A stretch of 55,220 nt of DNA. It comes from Verrucomicrobiota bacterium (GTDB lineage: Bacteria; Chlamydiota; Chlamydiia; Chlamydiales; SM23-39). The stretch's first letter is position 1. Every line of letters begins with the position of its first letter. The notes under the pieces were generated by a model. The model was not told the DNA's origin. It did no database searches and saw only the letters and a list, made by a program, of their open reading frames with translations. The stretch lies in the NCBI GenBank assembly GCA_018968815.1, contig JAGWZL010000011.1, positions 1 through 55,220 of the forward strand, read 5' to 3'. Position numbers and translations under genes: made by a program. Below are positions 17,671 through 25,607 of the stretch, piece by piece.

Positions 17671-18453
17671 TTAAACGAGTCGCGACAATCCCTTGGCTCT
17701 GCTTTTTTCAAACATCATTTTAAAGATCGATACGGAGGCGATGAGGAGAACGATGTTGAGACCGACGCTAATCCAAAAATAGTGAGCGGGGAAGGTGCCT
17801 GTGGCTAAGATGGAGCGCATCCCTTCAAAGATGTAGGTGGTGGGCAAACAAAGGGCGATCGCTTGGGCCCATCCAGGGAGAACATCGAGCGGGTAGAAGA
17901 CTGCGCTGAAAGGGGCGAACGCAAAGGAGATCATCCAGGCAAACACTTCGACCCTGCTTCCCCAATAGATGATGAGGCTAGAAGAGAGAAAAGAAACCGA
18001 CCAGCCGAACACCAAAAGGGAGATGGCGAAAGGAATAAAAGCCCATCCCACTGTAAATACATTGAGTGCAAAGAGCACATAGACCACTATACATCCGAAG
18101 GCGATGGTGATGAGCAGTTTGCAAAGAGAGACGAGAAGCAGTCCCGCGATCCACTCTGAAAGTTTTAAGGGGGTCGAGAAGAGATTGACCAGGTTGCGGT
18201 GCCAAAACTCTTGCAAGAGGCTGACCGAAATATCGATCGATCCGCGCCAAGCGATTTGCCAGAAAATGAGGGCTGTCATGAGGATCAGAGGCAGCGCTGT
18301 GATATGGCTTTGCGATTGCATCCAAAAGGAGGCGAGGCCCCAGATCAAGATATCGACGAGAGGCCAGTAGAAGAGATCTGCCAGTTGGTGCATGCCTTTT
18401 TTTGCGACATACAAATAGCGTAGGAACACTCCGTAGATTCTAAGTAGATTCAT
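17671..18453 (-). CDS. ABC-2 type exporter, permease subunit
   Basis: A 260-residue permease with six membrane helices of the ABC-2 class, including the typical SFAFAPFSAVFYPLDVLPGWAQAIALCLPTTYIFEGMR region. It forms an exporter with the ATPase encoded directly upstream, the two genes overlapping by ATGA. The substrate cannot be deduced; close relatives move drugs or lipid-linked polymers. Confidence 0.9.
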   Translation of the reverse strand: MNLLRIYGVFLRYLYVAKKGMHQLADLFYWPLVDILIWGLASFWMQSQSHITALPLILMTALIFWQIAWRGSIDISVSLLQEFWHRNLVNLFSTPLKLSEWIAGLLLVSLCKLLITIAFGCIVVYVLFALNVFTVGWAFIPFAISLLVFGWSVSFLSSSLIIYWGSRVEVFAWMISFAFAPFSAVFYPLDVLPGWAQAIALCLPTTYIFEGMRSILATGTFPAHYFWISVGLNIVLLIASVSIFKMMFEKSRAKGLSRLV

Positions 18454-19370
18454 ACCGATTTCTCCGCGATTTTCAAGAAATAGTCCTCTAGGGAAGGTTC
18501 CTGGACTTGGATGCTGGCGTAGGAGACGCCTGATTGCATGAGTTGATTCAAGAACTTAGGGATCTCTTTTTCGTCTAATGAAAACGAGATGACTCGATGC
18601 TCGAGCTGATAGGCCACTTTGAATTTGTCAGCGAGCGCAACGGCGCGCTTCATCCCGTCGATGATCGTGAGGCGAAGCTGATAGAGCGAGACGCTGTGCG
18701 CGAGATTTTCGGGCAAATCATCGGCGATGATGTGGCCATTTTTTAACACGATGGTGCGATCGCACAGTTCGGCGACCTCTTCCATTTTGTGAGAAGTGAA
18801 TAGGATGGAAAGTCCCGTGCGGTCTCGCTCTTCGAGGAGGAATCTGCACACCTCTTGCGAGACGTCGGGGTCGAGCGATGCGGTGGGCTCATCGAGAAGC
18901 ACGATCTTTGGGTTCGTGAAAAACGCTTTGACGATCATGAGCCTTGTGATTTGTCCTGCGGAAAGCGAGGAGATATGGTCATGCTTTTTATCCAAAATTC
19001 CAAACCGTTCTAGGAGGGGATCGGTCCGTTTTGCAAAATCTTGAATCCCGTAAAAGAGGCCAAAGCATCTGAGGTTTTCCTGTACGGTCAGGATGTAGGG
19101 AAGACTCGTGTAGGTGCTCGCAAAAGAAACCGATTGGAGGGCCTCTGAGCGGTGTTTAAAAAAGTCTTTGCCAAAATAGACAATGGAGCCGGAAGTGGCG
19201 CTCAATGTGCCGAGAAGCATCTGGATGGTGGTGGTTTTTCCAGAACCATTGGGTCCCAAAAAGCCGAGAATTTCTCCCGGTTTTAAATCGAAAGAAATGT
19301 GATCCACAGCGATGAACGGCTTTTTTTTGCCGTATACTTTCGTGAGATCTTTTACGCTTAAATAATACAC
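18450..19370 (-). CDS. ABC-2 type exporter, ATP-binding subunit
   Basis: A 306-residue ATPase with Walker A GPNGSGKT (39-46), Walker B IVLLDEPTASLDPD, and the H-loop in FTSHKMEE. The signature sequence is LSAGQ, not LSGGQ, a minor and tolerated variant. The C-terminal domain of ~80 residues is typical for CcmA/DrrA-like exporters. It is translationally coupled (ATGA) to its permease. Confidence 0.93.
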   Translation of the reverse strand: MYYLSVKDLTKVYGKKKPFIAVDHISFDLKPGEILGFLGPNGSGKTTTIQMLLGTLSATSGSIVYFGKDFFKHRSEALQSVSFASTYTSLPYILTVQENLRCFGLFYGIQDFAKRTDPLLERFGILDKKHDHISSLSAGQITRLMIVKAFFTNPKIVLLDEPTASLDPDVSQEVCRFLLEERDRTGLSILFTSHKMEEVAELCDRTIVLKNGHIIADDLPENLAHSVSLYQLRLTIIDGMKRAVALADKFKVAYQLEHRVISFSLDEKEIPKFLNQLMQSGVSYASIQVQEPSLEDYFLKIAEKSV

Positions 19371-19462
19371 AGACTTAACCTGTAACGTCGTATCAAATGG
19401 ACTGAGAACAAATAGTGAACCCCATTGCTGAGGCTGGCAAAGAAAAGACTTAGATTTTCATG

Positions 19463-19492
19463 TTGGACTCTAACTTCTGTGTGAAGTATAAT
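19463..19492 (+). promoter_or_regulatory. Sigma70-type promoter of the membrane protein/oxidoreductase operon
   Basis: TTGGAC (19463-19468), an 18-base spacer and a consensus TATAAT (19487-19492), about 30 bases before the ATG at 19522. The region 19371-19521 between the divergent operons holds nothing else I can identify. Confidence 0.7.
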
Positions 19493-19521
19493 GGAAAGCC
19501 AAACTCAAGGTCAATGTTTTT

Positions 19522-20331
19522 ATGAATTGGGCAGATGTTGAGAGGTCGTTTTGTAGGGCGGTGGCATTTTCGTTTTCAAAAAAAAAGATGATGCTCACCT
19601 TTCCGGTTTTAGTTTTGTGTGGGATTTTTGTTGTTTTTTGTCGGGCGGTGGCGATTGGCGCGAGCGACTGGATTGCGATGAGTCTTGGATTTTTGCCGAT
19701 TTTGCTTTCGTCTGGGGTTCTTTTAGCTTTAGGGGTGCTGCTGATCCGGATACATATGCATGAGGTGAAGCAGCTTCATTTGGGGTTTCGTCGGCTGATT
19801 GCGGGGTCGGTGGATCTCATCATGGGGACCTCTTATTTGGCGATTCCGCCGATCTTGGCCTATCTTTTGCTTTGGGTGGCGCTGGGTCTTTTCTTTCTTT
19901 TACGGGAGATACCGGGGATTGGGGATTTTTTTTCTGTGGTTCTTGCGTTTGGGCCTTTTTTGCTGATTTTTGGCTCTTTATTGCTTTGTCTTTTCAATCT
20001 GGGGCTCCTTTTTTTTGTGGCTCCGGCGGCAGCTTTTCAGCCCTTTAAGCGGGCCTCTTTATCTAAGCGTATTCTCATCCTTTTTCAAGGGCGTATTTTG
20101 AGCAATATTGCTCTTTTTCTATTAGCTTTAGCCCCGATTTTGCTTGTGGTGGGGCTGCTCACCTTGTCGGCCGTTTTGACGCATGCGGCGCCGGTGGGGC
20201 CTCTTTCGATTGCGATGGCTTGGTTTTTTATCATGGTGCCGTTTGCGGCCGTTTTGACGCCGGCGGTGATCTTTTTCTTTAATTTTGCAGCTGAGAGCTA
20301 TCAGCTTCTGCATCCCAAAAATGTGCCATGA
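19522..20331 (+). CDS. Polytopic membrane protein, unknown function
   Basis: A 269-residue, very hydrophobic protein with about six membrane segments and few charged residues outside the first 25 and a loop around residues 85-95. No family motif is recognisable. It is transcribed from a clear promoter and overlaps the FAD oxidoreductase gene by ATGA, so both are likely one transcription and translation unit. The strand bias towards T and G fits hydrophobic coding and not foreign origin. Confidence 0.75.
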   Translation: MNWADVERSFCRAVAFSFSKKKMMLTFPVLVLCGIFVVFCRAVAIGASDWIAMSLGFLPILLSSGVLLALGVLLIRIHMHEVKQLHLGFRRLIAGSVDLIMGTSYLAIPPILAYLLLWVALGLFFLLREIPGIGDFFSVVLAFGPFLLIFGSLLLCLFNLGLLFFVAPAAAFQPFKRASLSKRILILFQGRILSNIALFLLALAPILLVVGLLTLSAVLTHAAPVGPLSIAMAWFFIMVPFAAVLTPAVIFFFNFAAESYQLLHPKNVP

Positions 20332-21146
20332 GAATCGCGATTGTTGGGGCGGGATACGCGGGTCTGGCTGCGGCTTGGCATCTGCGGAAAAAGCACGCGA
20401 TTACGGTGTTTGATGGCGGGGTGGGGGCCTCCCATGTATCGACAGGGCTTTTGCATCCGGCGCCTGGCCGGAAGGCGCTGCCCACCTGGAAAGCTCAGGA
20501 GGGGATGGAGTCGGCCCTTGAGCTCTTGGAAGCGGCCGGCCGCCACACGCATCTGCGGAACGGCATTGTCCGTTTTCTCTCCGGTCAGCGGCAGATGATT
20601 CCCGAAGGGGTCACAGTGTTTTCCAAGCTCTATTTGGCGGGCCTTAAAAAGGCGTGTTCGGGCGTTGTCTATGTCCAACATTGGGTGAGCCGTTTGGAAG
20701 AGCTGGCAGATTTTGACCAGATTGTGCTCACAACCGGCGCTGAGACCCTTTCCTGGGCTTCTCTTCCTCTCAAGAAAACGATTGGACAGTGTCTTGTTTG
20801 CAGATGCGATGAACCGATTCCCGTCAGTCTGCTCGGCCAAGGGCATATCACGCCGACCGAAGAAGAGGGGATTTGTCTGGTTGGTTCTACCTATGAACAT
20901 ACAGAGAGGCCCGATCCGCAAAAAGCGCTGCAACTCATCGACCAGGTGGCGCAGTTTTATCCGCCGGCGAAAACTTTCCGTGTGCTCGATATTTTATCGG
21001 GGACGCGGATCTCACCCAAAGTGGGCTATAAGCCACTCATGCAGAAGATAGATGCAACAACATGGGCGCTCACCGGATTTGGTTCGCGCGGGCTGATTTA
21101 TCACGCCCTATTTGGGAAGTGGCTAGCGTCTTGTCTCCCCATCTGA
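20328..21146 (+). CDS. FAD-dependent oxidoreductase (DAO family; MnmC FAD-domain-like)
   Basis: A 272-residue flavoprotein with N-terminal dinucleotide fold GAGYAGLAAAWHLRK, then GASHVSTGLLHPAPGRKA. A C-terminal block, GTRISPKVGYKP followed by TGFGSRGLIYHALFGKWLA, closes the FAD site. The GSRGL block resembles the oxidoreductase domain of MnmC, which removes the carboxymethyl group from cmnm5s2U34 in tRNA. It is also common to D-amino acid oxidase relatives, and chlamydial homologues are usually named D-amino acid dehydrogenase. At 272 residues it is shorter than most DAO enzymes. Substrate is unresolved. Confidence 0.8.
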   Translation: MRIAIVGAGYAGLAAAWHLRKKHAITVFDGGVGASHVSTGLLHPAPGRKALPTWKAQEGMESALELLEAAGRHTHLRNGIVRFLSGQRQMIPEGVTVFSKLYLAGLKKACSGVVYVQHWVSRLEELADFDQIVLTTGAETLSWASLPLKKTIGQCLVCRCDEPIPVSLLGQGHITPTEEEGICLVGSTYEHTERPDPQKALQLIDQVAQFYPPAKTFRVLDILSGTRISPKVGYKPLMQKIDATTWALTGFGSRGLIYHALFGKWLASCLPI

Positions 21147-21231
21147 ATTCAATGCACGTGGAGGGATGGGAATCACGATATATTGCCGAGCATAGGGATG
21201 TGATTGAACGGCTAGTTGGACTATTCCACGA

Positions 21232-22641
21232 TCATTTTTGAACGCCCTCTCGCAACGTCCAATTCGCATATCTCAAAGACTTGGGATTTTGCTCCAATGC
21301 TGCCTCGACTATTTTCTGATTAGCTTTCAACAAAGAAGTCGTATGTTGCAAAGCCTCGCCATTTTGCCTAACTGCTGCTAGGACTATGTTATCATCTCCT
21401 CTGAACGCCCCTGCATGTTGCAAAGCAAGGCCATTTTGCGTAACTGCTGCTAGGACTATTTCACGATCCTTTCGCAACAACCAACCAGCAAATTGCAAAG
21501 CAAGGCCATTTTGCTCAACTGCTGCTAGGACTAGTGCAAAATCCTCTCGCAACGACCCAGCATGTTTCAAAGCAAGGCCATTTTGCCGAACTGCTCTTTC
21601 GACTATTTTACGATCCTCTTGCAACGACTCATCAGCATGTTCCAAAGCAAGGCCATTTTGCCGAACTGCTATTTTGACTATTTCTCGATCCCCTCGCAAC
21701 GACTCATCAGCATATTTCAAAGCAAGGCCATTTTGCCGAACTGCTATTTTGACTATTTCAGGATCCTTTCGCAACGACCAATGCGCATGTTTCAAAGCAA
21801 GACCATTTTGCTCAACTGCCTTTTTGACTATTGCAGGATCCTTTTGCAACGACTCATCAGCATGTTCCAAAGCAAGGCCATTTTGCTCAACTGCCATGTC
21901 GACTATTGCAGGGTCTGCTTTCAACCGTTTAGTAAGATGCTGTAGAGCGAGACCATGTGCGCGGACAGCTGTCATGGCTGCTGCGCTATTCTTCTGCAGA
22001 AATGGATAATGACGGATAGCCGATCCATCTATGGATAACGCTTCGCGCGCCAATGCACGCAGCCCCGGGTCGCGAGCAAATGCCTCGCCCATTTTTTGAT
22101 CAATGAGGTCGGACTGCTCGGTGGGGTTACTCTGTGTTGTATCTTGTAGGATTGCATGTCGTAGGTTGCCGTTCCAGAACTGCTTGTACCATATTTCTTC
22201 CTGCTCCCCTTTCTCTGTTGCGCCATTCTCCTGCAGACATGGATAATAACCGATAGCCGATCCCTTTATGGGTAACGCTTCGCGCGCCAATGCACGCAGC
22301 CCCGGGTTGCGAGCAAATGACTCGCCCATTTTTTGATTAATAATGAAGGCGGACTCGGTGGAGTTACTCTGTATTGCATGTGCTAGGTCGCCGTGGCAGA
22401 ACAGACTATACCATGCCAGGTCCTGCCCCTTCTCTGCTGCTGCCTGCCGCCTATCTGCTTTTGTCTGCTTCTTCTCTGCTTCTGCTGCCTGCTGCTGTTC
22501 TGCTTCTGCCAGCCGCCTATCTGCTGCTGCCTGCCGCTTCTCTGCTTCTGCCAGCCGCTTCTCCATTTGCCGTTCTAAACGGTCTTCACGAGATGACGGT
22601 ATTCCTTTATTGGTAATTGCAAACGAACTCATATTAACCAT
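21232..22641 (-). CDS. DUF4116-like repeat protein with coiled-coil N-terminus
   Basis: A 469-residue putative effector. Residues 14-70 form a charged Ala/Glu/Gln/Lys coiled coil. Two ~80-residue copies of a helical module follow (each with MGE-FAR-PGLRALAREAL). About nine 25-residue repeats then run from roughly residue 215 to the end, pattern DxxIVxxAVxQNGLALxHADESL, matching the DUF4116 repeats of amoeba-associated bacteria and protists. No signal peptide. Such helical repeats usually bind proteins; export by the type III system is plausible in a chlamydia but not shown. It stands alone, facing away from the 22899 gene. Start is ATG 22641 or 22632. Confidence 0.8.
   Translation of the reverse strand: MVNMSSFAITNKGIPSSREDRLERQMEKRLAEAEKRQAAADRRLAEAEQQQAAEAEKKQTKADRRQAAAEKGQDLAWYSLFCHGDLAHAIQSNSTESAFIINQKMGESFARNPGLRALAREALPIKGSAIGYYPCLQENGATEKGEQEEIWYKQFWNGNLRHAILQDTTQSNPTEQSDLIDQKMGEAFARDPGLRALAREALSIDGSAIRHYPFLQKNSAAAMTAVRAHGLALQHLTKRLKADPAIVDMAVEQNGLALEHADESLQKDPAIVKKAVEQNGLALKHAHWSLRKDPEIVKIAVRQNGLALKYADESLRGDREIVKIAVRQNGLALEHADESLQEDRKIVERAVRQNGLALKHAGSLREDFALVLAAVEQNGLALQFAGWLLRKDREIVLAAVTQNGLALQHAGAFRGDDNIVLAAVRQNGEALQHTTSLLKANQKIVEAALEQNPKSLRYANWTLREGVQK
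21240..21965. repeat. Tandem ~75-bp coding repeats
   Basis: About nine units of 75 bp, each with the core AAGCAAGGCCATTTTGC on the + strand, correspond to the 25-residue protein repeats of the minus-strand gene. One unit is slightly shorter (72 bp). DNA identity between units is high around the QNGLAL core and low elsewhere. Confidence 0.85.
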
Positions 22642-22800
22642 ATTTTGTTTTTAAAATATTATAAAAAAACAAATGATAACAATCAACTCAGTTTTTTAAT
22701 GGGATTGTAAAATAGGGTGTATATATTCGAGTCCATCCGAAAAGTAGCGTAAAATTTTTACTTATGCTGTAATGGCTGGCCGTACAAGAGGTTGACTATG

Positions 22801-22885
22801 AGAGGGTGTCTACAAAGAGGCAGCCCCACGGCTATACACAAATAATCCCTAAAAATGACGAACCCTGACTTTGTAGGCACCCTCT
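22801..22885. mobile_element. 85-bp inverted-repeat-bounded relic
   Basis: A 17-bp terminal inverted repeat, AGAGGGTGTCTACAAAG at 22801-22817 and its complement with one mismatch at 22869-22885, encloses 51 bp without coding capacity. It looks like the two ends of an insertion sequence with the middle deleted, or a small MITE. I see no clear target duplication. The following gene takes its SD (GAGGA, 22886-22890) from the base immediately after the right end. The rest of 22642-22898 is AT-rich with no gene I can support. Confidence 0.6.
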
Positions 22886-22898
22886 GAGGAGCGCTGAT

Positions 22899-23330
22899 AT
22901 GACTGCGAGTATGACCGTGTCTTTGGTTGGGCATCCTGAATGGACGCAATCGCCACGTTCTGCAGAGCACGATTATTTGTCCATCATTCCCTATTATTCA
23001 TGGAAGAGTACATCGGAAAAGATCCGTAAAAACGTCTTAGTTCATGAAAACGTATTCGTGCGGAGTTTGTGGCAGTTAGAGAAAACGACGCAAATCCAGT
23101 TGGAAGGACCGCCTGAGAAGTTTACTTCAGAAAATCTTGAAACCATTGCGGTCATTATCCAGACGTATGCAGGCGCTGTAGGCGCGGCGCTTCGCGCCGA
23201 GTCGTTGGTGGAACAAAAACAGTTGCAAAGTGAGTGTGCAGAAAATGTGGCGCGCGCCAGTGATTTAGTGGACAAAACCCGTATCGCGACGGGCATTGTT
23301 CTCAAAATTCACCGCCCCGTTAGGCAATGA
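22899..23330 (+). CDS. Hypothetical protein
   Basis: A 143-residue soluble protein of no recognised family. The C-terminal half (about residues 75-130) is predicted helical with an Ala/Glu/Lys/Gln-rich stretch that could form a coiled coil. There is no signal peptide or membrane segment. GAGGA eight bases before the ATG supports the start. The gene lies directly downstream of an inverted-repeat relic and between accessory genes. Confidence 0.55.
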   Translation: MTASMTVSLVGHPEWTQSPRSAEHDYLSIIPYYSWKSTSEKIRKNVLVHENVFVRSLWQLEKTTQIQLEGPPEKFTSENLETIAVIIQTYAGAVGAALRAESLVEQKQLQSECAENVARASDLVDKTRIATGIVLKIHRPVRQ

Positions 23331-23372
23331 CCGTTTACTTTGCGTTCGCGAATCAGGTAGAATTAATCCAAG

Positions 23373-24611
23373 ATGAGCACGCATATTCAAACAGGTAGCT
23401 CAAGAACCATTCGGGCTCTTTTGTGGATGAGCATTTCCAATGAGCCTTTTGTGGTTCTGTATGCGATTCTTCCTTTCATCATGAGGAAAGACCTCAATGC
23501 TTCTTTAGTGCAACTGTCGATTCTTGCATCCTTGCGGCCGGTGTTGTCTATTTTTTCATTTTATTGGAGCGCCAATTTAACGCGCCAAAAGCACAGGCTC
23601 CGTTCCAATTTAATCAGCGCTTGGGGACTGGCACGTCTTCCTTTTTTGTTTGTGCCGTGGGTCCACAATGCTTGGTATGTCGTGTTTTGTTGTGCAATCT
23701 ATGAGCTTCTCAATCGATCTGGCAATCCAGCTCTCATGGAGATCTTAAAAATCAACTTGAAAAAAGACCCCCGAGAGCAGGTATACAGTTTATGTTTTGT
23801 GATTAGCTTTTTAGAAAGCATTTTGCTTGGGTTTGTCGTCACGAGTGCGCTAGGTCATCATTTATTGCCGTGGCAAACCCTGTTTGGGATGGCGGCCCTG
23901 ATTAGTTTAACCAGTATCATTGTACAATTTCGTATTCCTATCGCAGCCTATCCCGTTTCCATAGTGGAGCAAAACTGGTCGGAGAAGATCTTACATCCCT
24001 GGAGGGATGCTTTTCATTTATTAAGATCGAACCCCCATTTTTTCCGCGTTCAATGCGGCTTTATGTTCGGTGGCGTGGGTCTGATGTTGGCGGCGCCGAG
24101 CTTAAGTTTATTTTGCGTCGATATTTTGGCTCTTTCCCATACAGACATCACTTTGGGACGCTCCGTACTCATGGGAATTGGCGTGGCTGTGTCCGCCTAT
24201 TTTTGGAAAAAAATGATTGCGATGGAAAAAATCGATCAGATTTTGCGCAATGTACTCCTTGGATTTTCTCTCTATTTACTGTGTTTATGCGTCTCGTATT
24301 TTGAGGTGTCGTTTTTTTATCTGGCCTATGTTCTCTATGGCCTCTCTCAGGCGGGCAGCCACCTGTTGTGGAATCTATCGGGACCCATGTTTGCCAAAGA
24401 GGCCGATAGCGCTCAATATACAAGGGTCAATATCTTAATGGTGGGGCTGAGGGGATCGATCACTCCGGCCATCGGCGGAGTCTTATGCCATTGTTGTGGG
24501 CCCGCTTTCGTGATTTTACTCAGCGCAGGCATTTGCCTTGCTGGAGTCCTCTATATGACAATCACGCAAACAGTTATCGGTCGCCGCCAAAAGCAGCTCC
24601 TGGATCACTAA
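23373..24611 (+). CDS. MFS transporter
   Basis: A 412-residue major facilitator protein with about 12 membrane helices. It lacks a canonical motif A but has the two six-helix halves separated by a loop near residues 190-210. It resembles the MFS carriers of Parachlamydiales with unassigned substrates. The start ATG 23373 has no strong SD. The 3' end overlaps a small antisense-oriented secreted peptide gene by 38 bases. Confidence 0.8.
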   Translation: MSTHIQTGSSRTIRALLWMSISNEPFVVLYAILPFIMRKDLNASLVQLSILASLRPVLSIFSFYWSANLTRQKHRLRSNLISAWGLARLPFLFVPWVHNAWYVVFCCAIYELLNRSGNPALMEILKINLKKDPREQVYSLCFVISFLESILLGFVVTSALGHHLLPWQTLFGMAALISLTSIIVQFRIPIAAYPVSIVEQNWSEKILHPWRDAFHLLRSNPHFFRVQCGFMFGGVGLMLAAPSLSLFCVDILALSHTDITLGRSVLMGIGVAVSAYFWKKMIAMEKIDQILRNVLLGFSLYLLCLCVSYFEVSFFYLAYVLYGLSQAGSHLLWNLSGPMFAKEADSAQYTRVNILMVGLRGSITPAIGGVLCHCCGPAFVILLSAGICLAGVLYMTITQTVIGRRQKQLLDH

Positions 24612-24732
24612 GAGTTCTTACAATGGTCTCCACAATTGTAGGACCCGTGTCATTGGACGCAGTAGGCTCATCCTCTCCGCAATAACCGTTCATCATGCAG
24701 ACTACAGAAAGCAACAATGTAAATATCTTCAT
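24574..24732 (-). CDS. Small secreted peptide, 52 residues
   Basis: A short frame on the minus strand encodes a signal-peptide-like start (MKIFTLLLSVVCMMNGYCG) followed by an acidic, mature part of about 33 residues with EDEPTASNDTGPT and ending GGDR. Two cysteines lie at 12 and 18. The lipobox is not canonical, so type I cleavage after G19 is more likely than lipidation. The ATG at 24732 has a weak SD (GAAG). It overlaps the end of the MFS gene by 38 bases, convergently. No homologue is known to me; support rests on the leader alone. Confidence 0.45.
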   Translation of the reverse strand: MKIFTLLLSVVCMMNGYCGEDEPTASNDTGPTIVETIVRTLSDPGAAFGGDR

Positions 24733-24753
24733 ATCGCTTCATCTTACAGGTGC

Positions 24754-24790
24754 AACCTACAAAATATCAATATTTTTATTGACATAGGTT
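24754..24790. repeat. Possible decayed hairpin-element end
   Basis: AACCTA (24754-24759) and TAGGTT (24785-24790) bound 37 bp. The right side, TTTTTATTGACATAGGTTC (24773-24791), matches the right terminal repeat of hairpin copy B at 17 of 19 bases. The left side is much degraded. It again lies between divergent genes. Confidence 0.35.
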
Positions 24791-24799
24791 CCTCCGCCC

Positions 24800-24828
24800 T
24801 TGCGGCGAGAGAGGCGATCAGGCATAAT
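24800..24828 (+). promoter_or_regulatory. Promoter of the PhnP-like/hflX operon
   Basis: TTGCGG (24800-24805), a 17-base spacer and CATAAT (24823-24828). The implied start near 24835 is only about two bases before the ATG at 24837, and no SD is present, so the mRNA may be leaderless. Confidence 0.5.
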
Positions 24829-24836
24829 CGTTCATT

Positions 24837-25607
24837 ATGCAAGGCACATTCCAGTTTTTAGGTACGGGAGCATCGGCGGGTGTGCCTGTGATTGGCTGCA
24901 AATGCAAAGTGTGCGCCTCCTCTTCTCCCCAAAACAAACGCTATCGCCCCTCTGGCGTGATCCGGGCGCATGGCAAAGCCATTGTCATTGATATGGGCCC
25001 TGACTTCAGGAGCCAGGCGCTTCAATTTGGCATTGATACGCTCGACGGGATGCTGCTCACCCATACCCATTACGACCATATTGCCGGCATCGATGAGGCG
25101 AGGATTTTCAATGTGAGGCAAAAAAAATCGTTGCCCTGCATGTTGTCCCGCTCCAGTTTGGAAGAGATCAAAAAGCGCTACTATTACTTTTTCAATGTAG
25201 AGGGATTGAGCGCTAAATTCGATTTTTTCCCCTTTGATGACGACATCGGCACAGCAGAGTTTCTCGGCCTTCAGATCGGCTATTGCAATTTCTATCAGAC
25301 CGATATGAAGGTGAGCGGTTTTCGGGTGGGAGAATTTGCCTATATTTCTGACATTCAAAAGTATGAGGAATCGATCTTCACGGCTTTGAAGGGCGTGCAC
25401 AAATTAGTATTGAGCGCCCTGAGGCCTGAGGCGTCGCCGTTTCACCTCTCTTTTGAGGAGGCCATTGCGTTTTCCAAATGGGTGGGAGCTCACGAAACCT
25501 ATATTACCCATCTGGGCCATTTTTTTGATCATGCGGAGATGCAGGCGATGCTGCCGCATGGGTTTCATATTGCCTATGATGGGCTCAAACTGGAGTTTCG
25601 ATGTTGA
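24837..25607 (+). CDS. Metallo-beta-lactamase-fold hydrolase (PhnP-like)
   Basis: A 256-residue metal hydrolase with the signature HTHYDH (76-81) and later motifs including a metal-ligand aspartate in ISDIQ and a terminal His in THLGHFF. The N-terminal CKCKVC (21-26) is the extra zinc site found in PhnP, a cyclic ribose-phosphate phosphodiesterase. No phosphonate genes are near, so its true substrate is open. It overlaps hflX by seven bases; I recall the same pair being adjacent in Chlamydia genomes. Confidence 0.88.
   Translation: MQGTFQFLGTGASAGVPVIGCKCKVCASSSPQNKRYRPSGVIRAHGKAIVIDMGPDFRSQALQFGIDTLDGMLLTHTHYDHIAGIDEARIFNVRQKKSLPCMLSRSSLEEIKKRYYYFFNVEGLSAKFDFFPFDDDIGTAEFLGLQIGYCNFYQTDMKVSGFRVGEFAYISDIQKYEESIFTALKGVHKLVLSALRPEASPFHLSFEEAIAFSKWVGAHETYITHLGHFFDHAEMQAMLPHGFHIAYDGLKLEFRC

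Noticed and set aside
21386-22009. Frame on the + strand with regular Cys/Phe-rich repeats
   Set aside because: Shadow of the 75-bp coding repeats of the DUF4116-like gene.
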